Source: Gryganskiella cystojenkinii
Lineage: Eukaryota; Mortierellomycota; Mortierellomycetes; Mortierellales; Mortierellaceae
DNA length: 23,572 nt
Reading direction: 5' to 3'
Assembly: GCA_015852425.1 (NCBI GenBank)
Contig: JAAAIG010000533.1
Span: forward strand, 1-23,572
This document shows positions 9,639 through 18,809 of this stretch, in pieces (within the stretch, counting starts at the first letter, position 1; each line of letters opens with the position of its first letter). The position numbers and the translations under genes are program-made. The notes below the pieces were generated by a model. That model did no database searches. It saw only the letters and a program-made list of their open reading frames with translations, and was not told where the DNA came from.

Positions 9639-11410
9639 TTACAACTTGAAATCAACACCCGTGTACTCGACACTCTTGGTCCACAACAACTCCTGCGCCT
9701 CCTCTTTCAGCGCGATCGGGTTAGGCACCCTAGGAATCTGATCAAAGAAATATTCGCCCGAGATGTTTTCCAATCCTGGGGACAAGGCCAAATAAACCGA
9801 ACTCATCGAACCCACAAGCGGAGAACGGCAAACAACACTGGCAGGGATCATGACCAGGTTCATCAGAGCGTTATGACGGAACAACTCGGTACTACACGCA
9901 CCCGGGTGACAGGCATTCACAGTGACTTTGGATTTTTTCTCTCGCAGACGACGGTTCAACGCCTTCACAAACAACAGGTTGGCGAGTTTTGAGTAAGAGT
10001 AATGGCCGAGACGGGAGTAACCCTTGGAGGACTGCAAGAGGTCATAACGGATTTCATCCGAGGAGTACAATGCACCTGAGGACAAGACGACGATACGGCC
10101 CTGATCGGCCTTGTCGAGCAATGACAGCAACTGGAGAGTGAGGACATAGTGGCCAAGATGGTTCTAAGACGGGGGAGGTTTCTAACGTTAGAACCAATGT
10201 TGGATAGCCTTCAATGCTTGAGCATTTGAACCCTAGAAGAACGCATACAAATTTAGACTTACAACACCAAATTGCATCTCGTAACCTTCCTTAGTCAGAC
10301 CAAAAGGAATGTCCATCATACCAGCGTCTATACAACGGTGACATGTCAAAAACACAAATACGAAAGAACAGTTAAAAAGCGATCGGGTTAGCAAATCATT
10401 TTCTCGCTCACTTGGATAAAGAAACAAGTTGATGGAAAACACATGTGGAAGAGTGGGGTAGTCAAGACATTACTGTTAATGAGAACATCAAGACGAGGAT
10501 GAAGAGCCTTAAATTCGGTCACGAATGCCTTGACACTAGCTAGTGACGAGAGATCCAACGGAAGAACGGTCGCGTGACCCTTGATACCCGTCTCGGCTTC
10601 GATCTTGTCTATCGCCTCTTGACCTTTGCTGACGGACCTGCAGGCTAAAGAGATGATGATATCATTGTTTGTCAAGAAAAAAAGATATTTGGTTAAGACA
10701 CATGCTGGAGGGCCGAGCGTCGTGCTCCACGGAGAAATAGGGGCAGGTGCATAATTCAAAGTTTGACAAAGTCATTGTGGAGGAGGGAGGATGGGGTACC
10801 GATAACAGTTTCGTATCCAGCCTCAACCATGGCTTTGGCAGTCTGAAAACCCAAACCGGTGTTGCCACCTAAGAGTCGTACAAGGGAAGAAAAAAAAGTC
10901 AGTCAAGTCCGAAATGAGGTTAAGAATCAGCCCCACAGGCGCATGACAGCCTTCCTCACCAGTGACGATGGCGACGGGAGGACCCTGGTTAGTCTTGATG
11001 GAGGCCTTAGACTGGTCAATCCAGAGTTGACGACGTCTCTTGGTCTGAGCCACGAGATCATGCTGGAAGGCCAACTGCCAAAGGTTAAGGACACACTCCA
11101 TGACACCTATGTTGTTTTTAGGTAAGGACGGAGAAAAATATTACGGGTTAGGTGACAGGCCTTGCGTCAAAAGAATTCTGGAGGGACGGGGCTGGGGAAG
11201 AGGGAAAATGCAGTGCTTCTGTCTGTGTGGGCTTGGGGTGGTGGGGGGTTGGTTGGTTTGGTTTGGTTCAGAGGCGTTTTAGTTTTTTTCAGGGCATTTA
11301 CCGACAACGGTCGCGGTAATGCCGAGAGGAAGGGTCAATGACACTTTTGAGATCCAGAGGAGGAACTTGTCATGCCAAAGGGCACGGGGAGGAAGAACAA
11401 CTGTCGACAT
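9639..11410 (-). CDS. Short-chain dehydrogenase/reductase (retinol dehydrogenase / WWOX-like)
   Basis: Proposed exons on the minus strand: 11410-11302, 11106-10960, 10868-10800, 10644-10474, 10327-10263, 10163-9639. These give 361 residues. Each join keeps frame and rebuilds a conserved motif. T-G-G-N-T-G-L-G (85-92), the NAD(P)-binding glycine motif, is split by the second intron. INNAGM (about 164-169) is split by the fourth. The fifth joins MQFGV to NHLGHY, a signature of this family. The catalytic set is Ser in VVLSSGA (about 215-216), Tyr242 and Lys246 in YSYSK. The first 38 residues include a hydrophobic stretch (FLLWISKVSLTLPLGITATVV), so the enzyme is probably anchored in a membrane, such as ER or lipid droplet. 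It would oxidise or reduce a hydroxyl/keto group on a lipid-like substrate; the substrate cannot be assigned. Donors are GTAAAT, GTGAGG, GTACCC, GTAATG and GTAAGT; introns are 91-195 bases. Confidence 0.9.
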
Positions 11411-12335
11411 TGTTGAGGAAGTTGGTAAATGGAGGTGAATGAAAGGAAAAGGTGAGCGTAACGAGAGGAATAGAGGAATGATGATGGCCATTCCTCATGT
11501 CTTTATTTCACTTTCGGACCTCCACTCTCTCTTTAGCCCATTCAAAAACCAAGAGGCTCTTGCGTTCGCTCTTCAGTACTCTGACTTTTTTTTTTTTTTT
11601 TTTTTGTTGTGTGTTTGTCCAGCTGTCGGCATCGAATAAAGAACGGCCAAACGCCAGCCGAGGAAGGTTGTAGCAATCGAGGGAACGCGTCTCCAAGGGC
11701 AACAATAGGAGAGAGCCATTTCGTTTTTTTCACCTCGGAACAGCACTTCTGGTTCAGATGTCCCTGACCTCATGTGAAAATTCCACGCCTTGAAAGAGGG
11801 GAACGAATCGATCGATCAAAAAATAACGATCAAAATTTTAAACAGTAGTAACAGTTACTGTATGACGAATATTGAGCCCTCCAAGGCAAGAGGATAGAGC
11901 AGGGGCAATTGTAGGCGTTGTGTGTGAACGAGGTGAATTTTTTGTCCTCGAGTTCACTCAGAAAGGAGAAAAGCGATGGTTGCGAGAGAGTAACTTTAGG
12001 ATTGTTCGGCTGCTAAGGGATCCGCCTATAGATGTTTCAGGTTCAACTTTGTTTACGATGTAGTTTTAGACATGCCTAACATTGCGGTTTTGGTTGTAGG
12101 AAACATCGCGTTTTGGGTATTCCCAGTAGTGCGGTGTTGTGCTCCCAGCATGTCAAGTATATTACTCTCTCCCTTTCCTCTTCTTAAAAAAAATGACGCG
12201 CCTCCTTCCGTCAAAATCATGGACACGTTGGTGTCCCATTTCTCCTTTCCTATTTCTAGCAGCTCAAGTTGGGCCAAAATAAGGGCATGTTATATTTACT
12301 CAAAGCTATGATAGCGGTTATTCTCCCATCATGGT
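11411..12335. other. Intergenic: dehydrogenase promoter and hydrolase 3' flank
   Basis: It contains an uninterrupted run of 20 T at 11586-11605 (A20 on the transcribed minus strand), about 180 bases upstream of the dehydrogenase ATG. Such poly(dA:dT) tracts are common nucleosome-excluding promoter elements. No TATA box stands out. Open frames of 60-80 codons on both strands show no family resemblance, so I leave them out. Confidence 0.6.
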
Positions 12336-13592
12336 TTAAAAGTCATCATCATCAGGAGCTGAGGTGGCAACGATAACACTGAAGTGAAGGTTGTCTGGAT
12401 CACGGCTGACAAACTTTTGTGCAACATGAATACCGTCCTATATAGATAGTATTGAAAATGAAGGGCATAATTGTTGTTAGCCGCCTTTCGCTAGTATAAC
12501 AGGTTCTCCCAAACACAGTGATGCTTCTGTGACTTACCACCAAGAAACTGTCCTTGGTCGTGGGTCCATGGTTGATTGGGTAGGGCTTGTTTCCATCCAA
12601 CTCGTAAAGATGACCATCCCGCTCGATCAAGCAGACGTAATGAAAAACGACCTCATCAGCAAGATCAGGGGTCGCGGTCTGTCCCGTCGAGGCATGGCTC
12701 TTGTGCACACTGGCAAGCGAAACATCTTCCTCCAAGGCCTTGGCTCTCTCGTTAGGGGTGAGGTTCACAGTCTTTTCCAGGAACTTTTTCATGATGCCTC
12801 CGTCCGCTACAAAAGATATAACAGATGGAGATTATGATGTTAGTCCTTTGCGTTGTGATGGATGGATTCACCATGAATATCAATTGGGGAAAAGAAGATG
12901 GATTGGCTGCGGCACCGCTTACTCAGCTCCAAAGATCCACCATGAGCCCAGTTGTTGGCAATAGAGTGGATGACGCCCATGGTACCGCAGGCATTTTCGA
13001 TAGTCTGGGGGTAAAAGACGACCTTGGGCGAGACGACCTGACCCTCCTGATCTATCCTCTGTTTCTCTTCCTGAATGTAGGCCTCGTACTTTTCCGAGAC
13101 TGGGAAAAGGAGGATCAAGGCGTGGGCTGGCTGCGGGATCATGGCAACAAGCTCTTCGTCGAGACCTGAATTGGCACGGATATGCAAAGAGAAGAATGGT
13201 GAGGAACATGATTGCGAGTTGGATGGATCGACAAACAGATCTTGTCTCAATCCACATTTTTTTGTGATTACCAAGGACATCTGCGAAACGCCACGGCGCA
13301 GGCACGCCCAAGTCGCGCACATACTAAAAACGTAAAGAACTCATATCAGTGAAAGTGCCAACGAGCGGTTATCCTCGGCATAAAACCGACTCCTGATATC
13401 GTACCTTGTCAAGAACCTGAAGAAAAGAATAGAAGAAAAGCGGCGCGTCAGTTGATGAGTACATTCGTGAACGGCATGACGAAATGTGACCAGTGTTACA
13501 ATGAACAGGTGTCTACTTACCTCTGGATTAGACTCGAGGGGCAACCAACGAATTTTCTTCTTTGACTGTTCGTTATGGGTTGAAGCCGACAT
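12336..13592 (-). CDS. UCHL3: Ubiquitin carboxyl-terminal hydrolase, UCH-L3/Yuh1 type (C12 family)
   Basis: Proposed exons on the minus strand: 13592-13521, 13416-13405, 13323-13272, 13165-12923, 12806-12538, 12437-12336. These give 249 residues, slightly longer than the usual 230. The enzyme is a cysteine protease that cleaves small adducts from the ubiquitin (or Nedd8) C-terminus and keeps free ubiquitin available. The N-terminal RWLPLESNPE is diagnostic. The catalytic set is complete: oxyanion Gln99 and Cys105 in YPQTIENACGTMGVIHSIAN, His182 in VVFHYVCL and Asp197 in LYELDGNKPYPINHG. The second exon is only 12 bases (Val-Leu-Asp-Lys), and it fills exactly the spacing between NPE and YVRDLG expected in UCH-L3 proteins. 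The tail ends in four Asp and a Phe. Introns are 81-116 bases. Probably cytosolic and constitutive. Confidence 0.94.
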
Positions 13593-13902
13593 TGCTGTTG
13601 ATGTAGTGTGGATGGAGATGAGTGCTGTGTAATGAATGAAAATGAAAAGAGGAAAGGGAAGGATGTTCAACCTTTTATGCCAACTAGGCTCGCGCAGTCA
13701 CCCTAAAATATTCGCCACCAAAAAACGCGTCAGCTTTTGTTTCCGTGAGAACCAAAAAACGTCATAGTACGTTTAGCACGCCAAATGGATAGATTTTCTG
13801 TAGATGGGTATTTATTCGTTACAAAGGTCATAAAAAGAGGGTGATACTGTACAAAAGTGTGTTGATTGTGTGGAAAGGAAGTGATATCCGTTAAGTTTTT
13901 TT
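13593..13902. other. Intergenic: hydrolase promoter and 3' flank of the His-rich gene
   Basis: A CATAAAAGG element on the minus strand (13671-13679) lies about 80 bases upstream of the hydrolase ATG and may serve as a weak TATA box. The remainder is AT-rich 3' flank of the neighbouring gene. No gene seen. Confidence 0.45.
13811..13816 (-). terminator. AATAAA polyadenylation signal of the His-rich gene
   Basis: Minus-strand AATAAA lies about 87 bases after the stop codon at 13903, in AT-rich sequence. It is the canonical hexamer in a plausible place. Confidence 0.4.
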
Positions 13903-15411
13903 TTACTCGATGGATGACAAGTCATTAACCCAGGTGCGATCGAATGGAATACGGAGCGAGACGTTGCCGTATGGGGACCAGCGGTTCCAGAACGAGTCCT
14001 CGTCATGGCTGTTACCACTCCTGGTATGGATCAAGACGACCTGGTTGCCGAGCTTCAAACCCGGCTGAGCCCTCTCCATCTCCGTTGCGGCTCTGTCAAC
14101 AATCTGGCCAAGCTGCAAATACTTCTTGGCCCAGATCTGATCCATAATCTTTTCGCCTTCGTCCTCAATCGTGATCACGAAATGATCGCCCTGACGCTTG
14201 ACCTTGAGACTCTCGATGATCTCACTGTTCTCATCAATTTTGCGGCACCTGCGGTTCCATTTTCTCGCGACCACGCGGCGGGAATCCTCGTCCTCGTCGT
14301 CTTGGATTCGATCAATGAGTTTCATGGTCTTTTCCTTGCGTCGGCTGTGGTCGTTGGGGTCAAAGACCGCCATACGAACGTCGACCTTGTCCATCAGGTC
14401 CTTTTCATTAGCCTTCTTGGGATCGGGGAAGGTCCAATGGAACCACTCATCGGGTCTGGCTGCTTGGACCTGCCAATCGCGACCCAAAATCGTCAGAGCG
14501 GAAACCGAGGATGCACTTGAGGAGGAAGAGAGCCGCTTTTGGTTCTTCTCATCACGGCTTAAGATCTTCTTCAGATCCTTGACCGTCGTGAACGCGGGCA
14601 TGGAGAACATCCAGAAGCTAGCGGCGCCACCGATGGCCATCAGGGGCAAGAACACGTAAAGGAGCTTACCCGTCAACATCAGGGCGAAACCGGCACCGGC
14701 CACTGTCAATGGCACATAGACCAAGGTCTCACAAGGAGCATCGAGGATCATGACTGCAGGGACGGCCACAAGGAGAGTAGAGATGGCCATCATTCGGAAC
14801 AGGAAACGACCTCTTCTGCGACGGCGGTAGTGGTGGTGATGGTCATGATGGTACCCGCGACGACCGAGGTGCTTCCAATGATGGTGGTGATGACCCCAGT
14901 GGTTAAAGGCAGCAGCAGCGACCTTTTCGGCTTCACCCGCAGCACCGGCGGTAGCAGAGGCGGTTGAACTGGCTGGACCGTGATGATGACCTGACCTTCC
15001 TCTTCCGAACCAGCCTCGGCAATGGTGGTGATGAGGATGACCGCCCTCAGTGGCCTCGCCACCGTGACCATGCCAGGCGTGTCTAGAGTAACCTCGAGTG
15101 GCTTGGCCCTTGACGAAGGAAGAGGTCGCGGCGTTCTTCGAGAAGGCTGCGGTGGTGGTGATAGCTCCAAAGACTGGTCGTGCTGTGGAGGAGGAGAAGA
15201 ATCTGGAAGAGGAAGAAAAGTTGGAAGCAGGTGGTGCGCAAGAGTTGTTGTGGAATGCGGCGCGGATATTGTTGTTATTGGAGAAAAAGCTGTTGCGCGC
15301 AAAAGATGAGGGAGGGGAGGAGGCAAAGGTGCGCCTGGGAAGAGCGGAGCGGAGAAGTTTTGTGGCGTTGGCGACAGAGACCATGCGTGCTGCTGGATTG
15401 GAGGCGAGCAT
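13903..15411 (-). CDS. Uncharacterised histidine-rich, probably mitochondrial membrane protein
   Basis: A single exon of 502 residues from ATG 15411; Met10 is an alternative start. I do not recognise the family. The first ~35 residues are rich in Arg/Ser/Ala without acids (for example KLLRSALPRRTFASS), which resembles a mitochondrial targeting peptide. Residues 111-194 contain about 24 His in runs of three to five (HPHHHHC, GHHHHHWKH, HHDHHHH), followed by an Arg cluster (196-202). Three hydrophobic segments follow (about 203-223, 229-249, 252-270). The C-terminal ~230 residues are soluble and charged, with a Ser-rich linker (295-303), an acidic patch (370-376) and the ending GNVSLRIPFDRTWVNDL. 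I infer an inner-membrane protein whose N-terminal His-rich arm could bind Zn, Cu or Ni; the metal role is speculation from composition. An ATG at 15418 in another frame lies only 7 bases upstream. A TTAAATAG box is about 105 bases upstream. Confidence 0.75.
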   Translation of the reverse strand: MLASNPAARMVSVANATKLLRSALPRRTFASSPPSSFARNSFFSNNNNIRAAFHNNSCAPPASNFSSSSRFFSSSTARPVFGAITTTAAFSKNAATSSFVKGQATRGYSRHAWHGHGGEATEGGHPHHHHCRGWFGRGRSGHHHGPASSTASATAGAAGEAEKVAAAAFNHWGHHHHHWKHLGRRGYHHDHHHHYRRRRRGRFLFRMMAISTLLVAVPAVMILDAPCETLVYVPLTVAGAGFALMLTGKLLYVFLPLMAIGGAASFWMFSMPAFTTVKDLKKILSRDEKNQKRLSSSSSASSVSALTILGRDWQVQAARPDEWFHWTFPDPKKANEKDLMDKVDVRMAVFDPNDHSRRKEKTMKLIDRIQDDEDEDSRRVVARKWNRRCRKIDENSEIIESLKVKRQGDHFVITIEDEGEKIMDQIWAKKYLQLGQIVDRAATEMERAQPGLKLGNQVVLIHTRSGNSHDEDSFWNRWSPYGNVSLRIPFDRTWVNDLSSIE

Positions 15412-15781
15412 GATGCATATGTTGTTGTTTGTTTGTTGTGTTTTGATGGAAAATTGGAAGAGCGAAAGAGAAAGACTTGAATGCGAATCAAATTTGCGGG
15501 TGCCAAATGAGTTCTATTTAAGAGGCCAGAGATGACAATAAGGGCGCGATGAGCATGAACGAAGAGAAAGGAAAGTTGACCAACAACACAGACAGGAGAC
15601 GAATCCAAAAAGAAAAAAAAGGAAAAAAACCAAGAGCCATCGAGGAGCAGACCACAGAATCGCCATTTCTGATCAAGCCAAAATTTGCCTCTTTCGGCCA
15701 GGTTGTCTGAAAAAGGTGAATTCGTAATCGGAGTGCAAAAACTGATCTGCCGAGCCATAAATTTAGACCCTTAATTTTTTA
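15412..15781. other. Promoter region of the His-rich gene
   Basis: Minus-strand TTAAATAG at 15514-15521 is a TATA-like element about 105 bases before the ATG. Further upstream (15600-15640) the plus strand is A-rich, so the minus strand is T-rich. An open frame on the minus strand that crosses this region into the gene in another frame has no ATG near its start and is Pro/Thr-rich; I treat it as a shadow. Confidence 0.5.
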
Positions 15782-16720
15782 CTAAGTGCATTGAATGCTG
15801 GAACTACGTCTCGCTGCACCATCTTCTTCACCTTGTTCCTCCTCGTCTATATGTCTCTTCTTAGATCCTTGAGCAACATCATTGCTGGATGGGAATGGCT
15901 CCTGTGTGACAGAGGTCTGGCGACCACGTTTTCCAGATCACATTCATTGGCACTGGACAGCAGGGCTAGCTGGGTGGCTGTAGACGTGGTGGTAGCAGTG
16001 TTGGTGATGGTGTGGGTGGTGGTGGTCTCCTGGAAATCGCAATCACGCTCCTCTACCCATGGGTAGTGTCCGTTTGCACATAAGGCTGCAAGTACTTTGT
16101 TGGTGTAGATGGTATTCTTTGACAATTTTGCTTATATTGTCAGCAGCCATGATATCCTGGTGTATTGGCGCTCCACAGCTCCGGCAGAAAAGAGGTGTCG
16201 GGATACATCCAATGGACGAAGCCAGGAGGTATATCCAGTTTCACATACTCCAACAGCTTTCATCATGCACTGTCATCGAAGCCCACCTCAGAGAGTTGCA
16301 CAGTCGGCTTTGCACTTTCATGCAGTAACTTCTTGGAGAATATTTCCTCCATCCTCCTTGCTGGCATTGATAGTGCAAATGCCCTAATCATAGCCATAGC
16401 ATCTGCAACCTCCGTCTTCCTGATTACATTTCAAACCAGGGAGTCAATGCACGCTCGTTAACAATCTTGAAATCGGCAGGCTACACAAATGTCATCAGTC
16501 ATCCAGTCGCATTCGCAATGAGAAGCTTTTCAGCGCTGCTCAATAGAGTCTCGCGCTGCTCAATAGAGTCTCGCGCTCGTCGTCATCGAGTACAGGCTCT
16601 TCAACCAATAGAGCCATTGTTTGTGTCACTGCAGCAGCTGTTGGTGGTTCTGCAGACGATAAACAGATTGCAGCGGGGATCCTGGGGTGTAGCGGGATGT
16701 TAATGGTCGGCTAGGTTGAC
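15782..16720 (-). pseudogene. Decayed protein-coding gene of unknown family, several stops and frameshifts
   Basis: Read on the minus strand, protein-like stretches follow one another but switch frame or hit stops. First comes MALLVEEPVLDDDERETLL (from about 16618), then TEVADAMAMIRAFALSMPAR and KKLLHESAKPTVQLSEVGF. After TGA TGA at 16265-16260 there is KLLEYVKLDIPPGFVHWMYP, which runs on to PELWSANTPGYHGC and a TGA at 16142-16140. Next, in another frame, is TNKVLAALCANGHYPWVEER, then a Thr-rich tract. A last frame holds a basic-acidic tail (GSKKRHIDEEEQGEEDGAAR) ending with TAG at 15784-15782. The pieces keep order, strand and spacing, as expected of one gene with indels. The tail resembles a nuclear localisation signal followed by acidic residues. 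I do not recognise the family; a repeated fungal gene family or domesticated element is possible. Introns could explain some frame changes but not the stops inside well-formed segments. Confidence 0.55.
16533..16577. repeat. 20-base tandem duplication inside the decayed gene
   Basis: Two exact adjacent copies of a 20-base unit (16533-16552 and 16553-16572), with five more matching bases (16573-16577). Since 20 is not a multiple of three, the duplication shifts the frame. Both copies encode RETLLSSA on the minus strand, in different frames. Confidence 0.95.
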
Positions 16721-16760
16721 CTTGGATACGTGACAAATCACATACACCAAGAAAATACTG

Positions 16761-16779
16761 TGACGTAATGTATCACGTG
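16761..16779. promoter_or_regulatory. CRE-like TGACGTAA and E-box CACGTG upstream of Cox8
   Basis: TGACGTAA (16761-16768, bZIP/ATF-type core) and CACGTG (16774-16779, bHLH E-box) lie about 105-123 bases before the Cox8 ATG, an expected distance for promoter elements. In yeasts CACGTG is bound by Cbf1- and Pho4-type factors. Which protein binds here is unknown. Confidence 0.4.
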
Positions 16780-16883
16780 TATCGACACTATTGCATGTGG
16801 AATCGGATTTCTTTGCTGCTTGAAAAAAGAATTCTGATCAAATTAGAAAGATCTCCATCACTCCTCTCCATTCATCAATAAAA

Positions 16884-17781
16884 ATGTTTGCCAGAACTGC
16901 CATCAAGGCTCGCGCCATCGTCGGTACCCCCACGCGCAGCGGCGCTTACCACTGGACCAACGACAAGGGCCAGGTACTACCCTCTAACTTGATCAGTTCC
17001 TTTCACAAAACACGGAAAAACCGGAAGTCATCGGGATCAAACAAGGATCGGGAAATAAGGACCGTGTAATCGAAGAATCTCTTTTTGATGGCGTCAGTTG
17101 GAATGGATGGCGATCAACCAGTCCCGAGGAACCCATCTACAGATGCTTTGCGTTTCGCGATGGTCGAGATCTGTCAAAGAGACAAGGACAGCACATGCAG
17201 ACCTACTTGTCGAAGGATAATACGACACTATTTTTCGCGGACGGTCACCTGCGATCAAGCTGGAGAGAACACCAGCTGACATCGAAGAAGCATGTCAGAG
17301 TCGGGACCAAGAGGAATCGACGTTGTAGGTTGTCAAGGAGCAACAGTCATGTTTCTGATCCGGGAGTTACGCGTTCCGAAGCTGAGAGACAGCTCGGGAC
17401 TGTGAGAAGTTGAAGTGGCCATCGCAGGAAGCATGGACTATCATGGATCGCAACAACGGAACTTAGGCTGCGCTGTGCTAAAAATGAGCGCCACCGTAGC
17501 GTCACAGCCACCTAGAGAGATTCTCAAATAATTGAACAGAACGCACGGGGATCTGCGATAATCTGGTTAATGGATACCTCCCAAGACGATAAAAAAAAAT
17601 AACCTCCATCTGGTCTTTCAATTGACTGACAATTTACTACTTCCTGCTCTAATAGAACTTCCCTTTCTCCACCAAGAACAAGCCTGCTCTTGCCTTCGGC
17701 GTCGTCGCTTACCTCGGAACCGGCTTCTCCCTTCCCTTTGTTGCCGGATACTGGCAGGCCTACAAAGCTGGCCGTGTTTAA
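16884..17781 (+). CDS. COX8: Cytochrome c oxidase subunit VIIc / Cox8, mitochondrial
   Basis: Exons 16884-16973 and 17656-17781 encode 71 residues, close to the 60-78 of this family. The first exon supplies a mitochondrial targeting peptide (MFARTAIKARAIVG...) and ends at GQ. The second begins NFPFSTKNK and continues through one transmembrane helix (ALAFGVVAYLGTGFSLPFVAG) to a Tyr-Trp-Gln tail ending KAGRV. The N-[FIL]-P-F motif just before the helix and the helix ending in PF[VL] are hallmarks of COX7C and yeast Cox8. It is a small single-pass nuclear-encoded subunit of respiratory complex IV in the inner membrane. Donor is CAG|GTACTA, acceptor is TAATAG, phase 0. The ATG context (AAAAATG) is good. 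The 682-base intron is unusually long for this locus. Confidence 0.88.
16974..17655 (+). other. 682-base intron of Cox8
   Basis: It begins GTACTACC and ends CTCTAATAG; a TTGACTGAC near 17622-17630 could be the branch site. Unlike the short AT-rich introns nearby, its middle (about 17085-17520) has balanced composition with no clear repeats or terminal inverted repeats. I looked for C/D-box and H/ACA snoRNA hallmarks and did not find a convincing set. Open frames of 60-70 codons in it show no recognisable family. Confidence 0.75.
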
Positions 17782-18312
17782 ATACCACAACACATTTGGC
17801 TCGCTAGGAAAAAATATAGAATATAGAAATATAGACATCTTTTCTTTCTTTTAGTTCTTATCGTAAAAATACTCCCACCCCCTCACTCTCTTTGTTGACC
17901 GGATCGCACATAGATGATTCGCCTGTAGCAAATATTCCAAAATAGATTAATAGATTTCTTTTTTGTTACAAAGAGCTGCTTGTTCAAATTGTTATTGGTA
18001 TTTGTTATGTGTCTATTGACTCAAATTTATGCACGCGACAACAAAACACACGACGTAGACGCATTACGCCGCAAGGAAATATTTTTGTGGCTGCCGGAAT
18101 GTCGGTTTGAACTGCAAAACAACGACTTGAAGAATGGGGCACAAAGGGGAAGGGAAGAATATGACAAACAGGACTTTCCTGTTTGTGAGTGAAAAAGACG
18201 TTTCATCAAAGATGAAGATGAAGGAAAGAAGGAATGTTGACCAACCATGGAGGTCGATTTAAGTCGTTCAAAAGAACCCAAAAGAGCAACACTGACATCG
18301 ACTCATTTAACA

Positions 18313-18607
18313 CACGTTCCTTTCCCTTTGGACAGTGATTACCCTCTTTAGATGACCTCCTCTCCGTTCTTGTCCGACGTAACCTTGACCAAAAAAACAT
18401 ACAACCAAAGCAAAAATGAATTTTTATTTTGTTGAAAAAGTCAAATAGAGTTTGTGCCACCTGGTCCAACCCCTGACTGCACGTTGCTTGTGCTCAACAC
18501 TGACGGACCCTTCCAACCCTGCAGCACTCTTGTCTCGATGCCAATTATCTTCCGCACGTGGATTTTGTTAGCATACCTTTCGAACATTTGATCGATTCAG
18601 GAACGTG
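18313..18607 (+). promoter_or_regulatory. Cluster of Pho4-like CACGTG/CACGTT sites upstream of the acid phosphatase
   Basis: CACGTT occurs at 18313-18318 and at 18480-18485 (as GCACGTTG). CACGTG occurs at 18555-18560 (as GCACGTGG). AACGTG, the reverse complement of CACGTT, occurs at 18602-18607. In budding yeast the phosphate regulator Pho4 binds exactly these two cores, and GCACGTGG matches the strong-site flank. They lie 660-960 bases before the ATG of a secreted phosphatase. Phosphate control is inferred. Confidence 0.45.
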
Positions 18608-18809
18608 CCAGCGATTGGATCCTCTGACTCTCAAAGCCTTTTCTTTCGTCTTGCGGTTCGAGGGCTCACTCGCTTAACATTTTGATCCGCCTGCCTCCGC
18701 ATCCAAGGTTGCCGGTCATCAACGGACAACAGCGTTCGCTTGCGGTGGGTCAACCGAAGAGATCAGATAGACGCCTGTACTTGTCTCCCCTTCCCCAACA
18801 ACCTATTGT

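Noticed and set aside
14005..14659. Plus-strand frames of 171 and 153 codons across the His-rich gene
   Set aside because: Antisense shadows with no recognisable domain and no promoter or polyadenylation signal.
14790..15758. 322-codon open frame on the minus strand overlapping the His-rich gene
   Set aside because: It begins without an ATG, is Pro/Thr/Ser low-complexity in another frame of a gene with a coherent protein, and has no family resemblance.
17085..17520. snoRNA or other RNA gene inside the Cox8 intron
   Set aside because: No convincing C/D or H/ACA box pair or stable hairpin could be seen by eye; a covariance-model search would decide it.
18640..18680. tRNA-like GGTTCGAG around 18654
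   Set aside because: No acceptor stem, D arm or anticodon arm pairs with it at the right distances.
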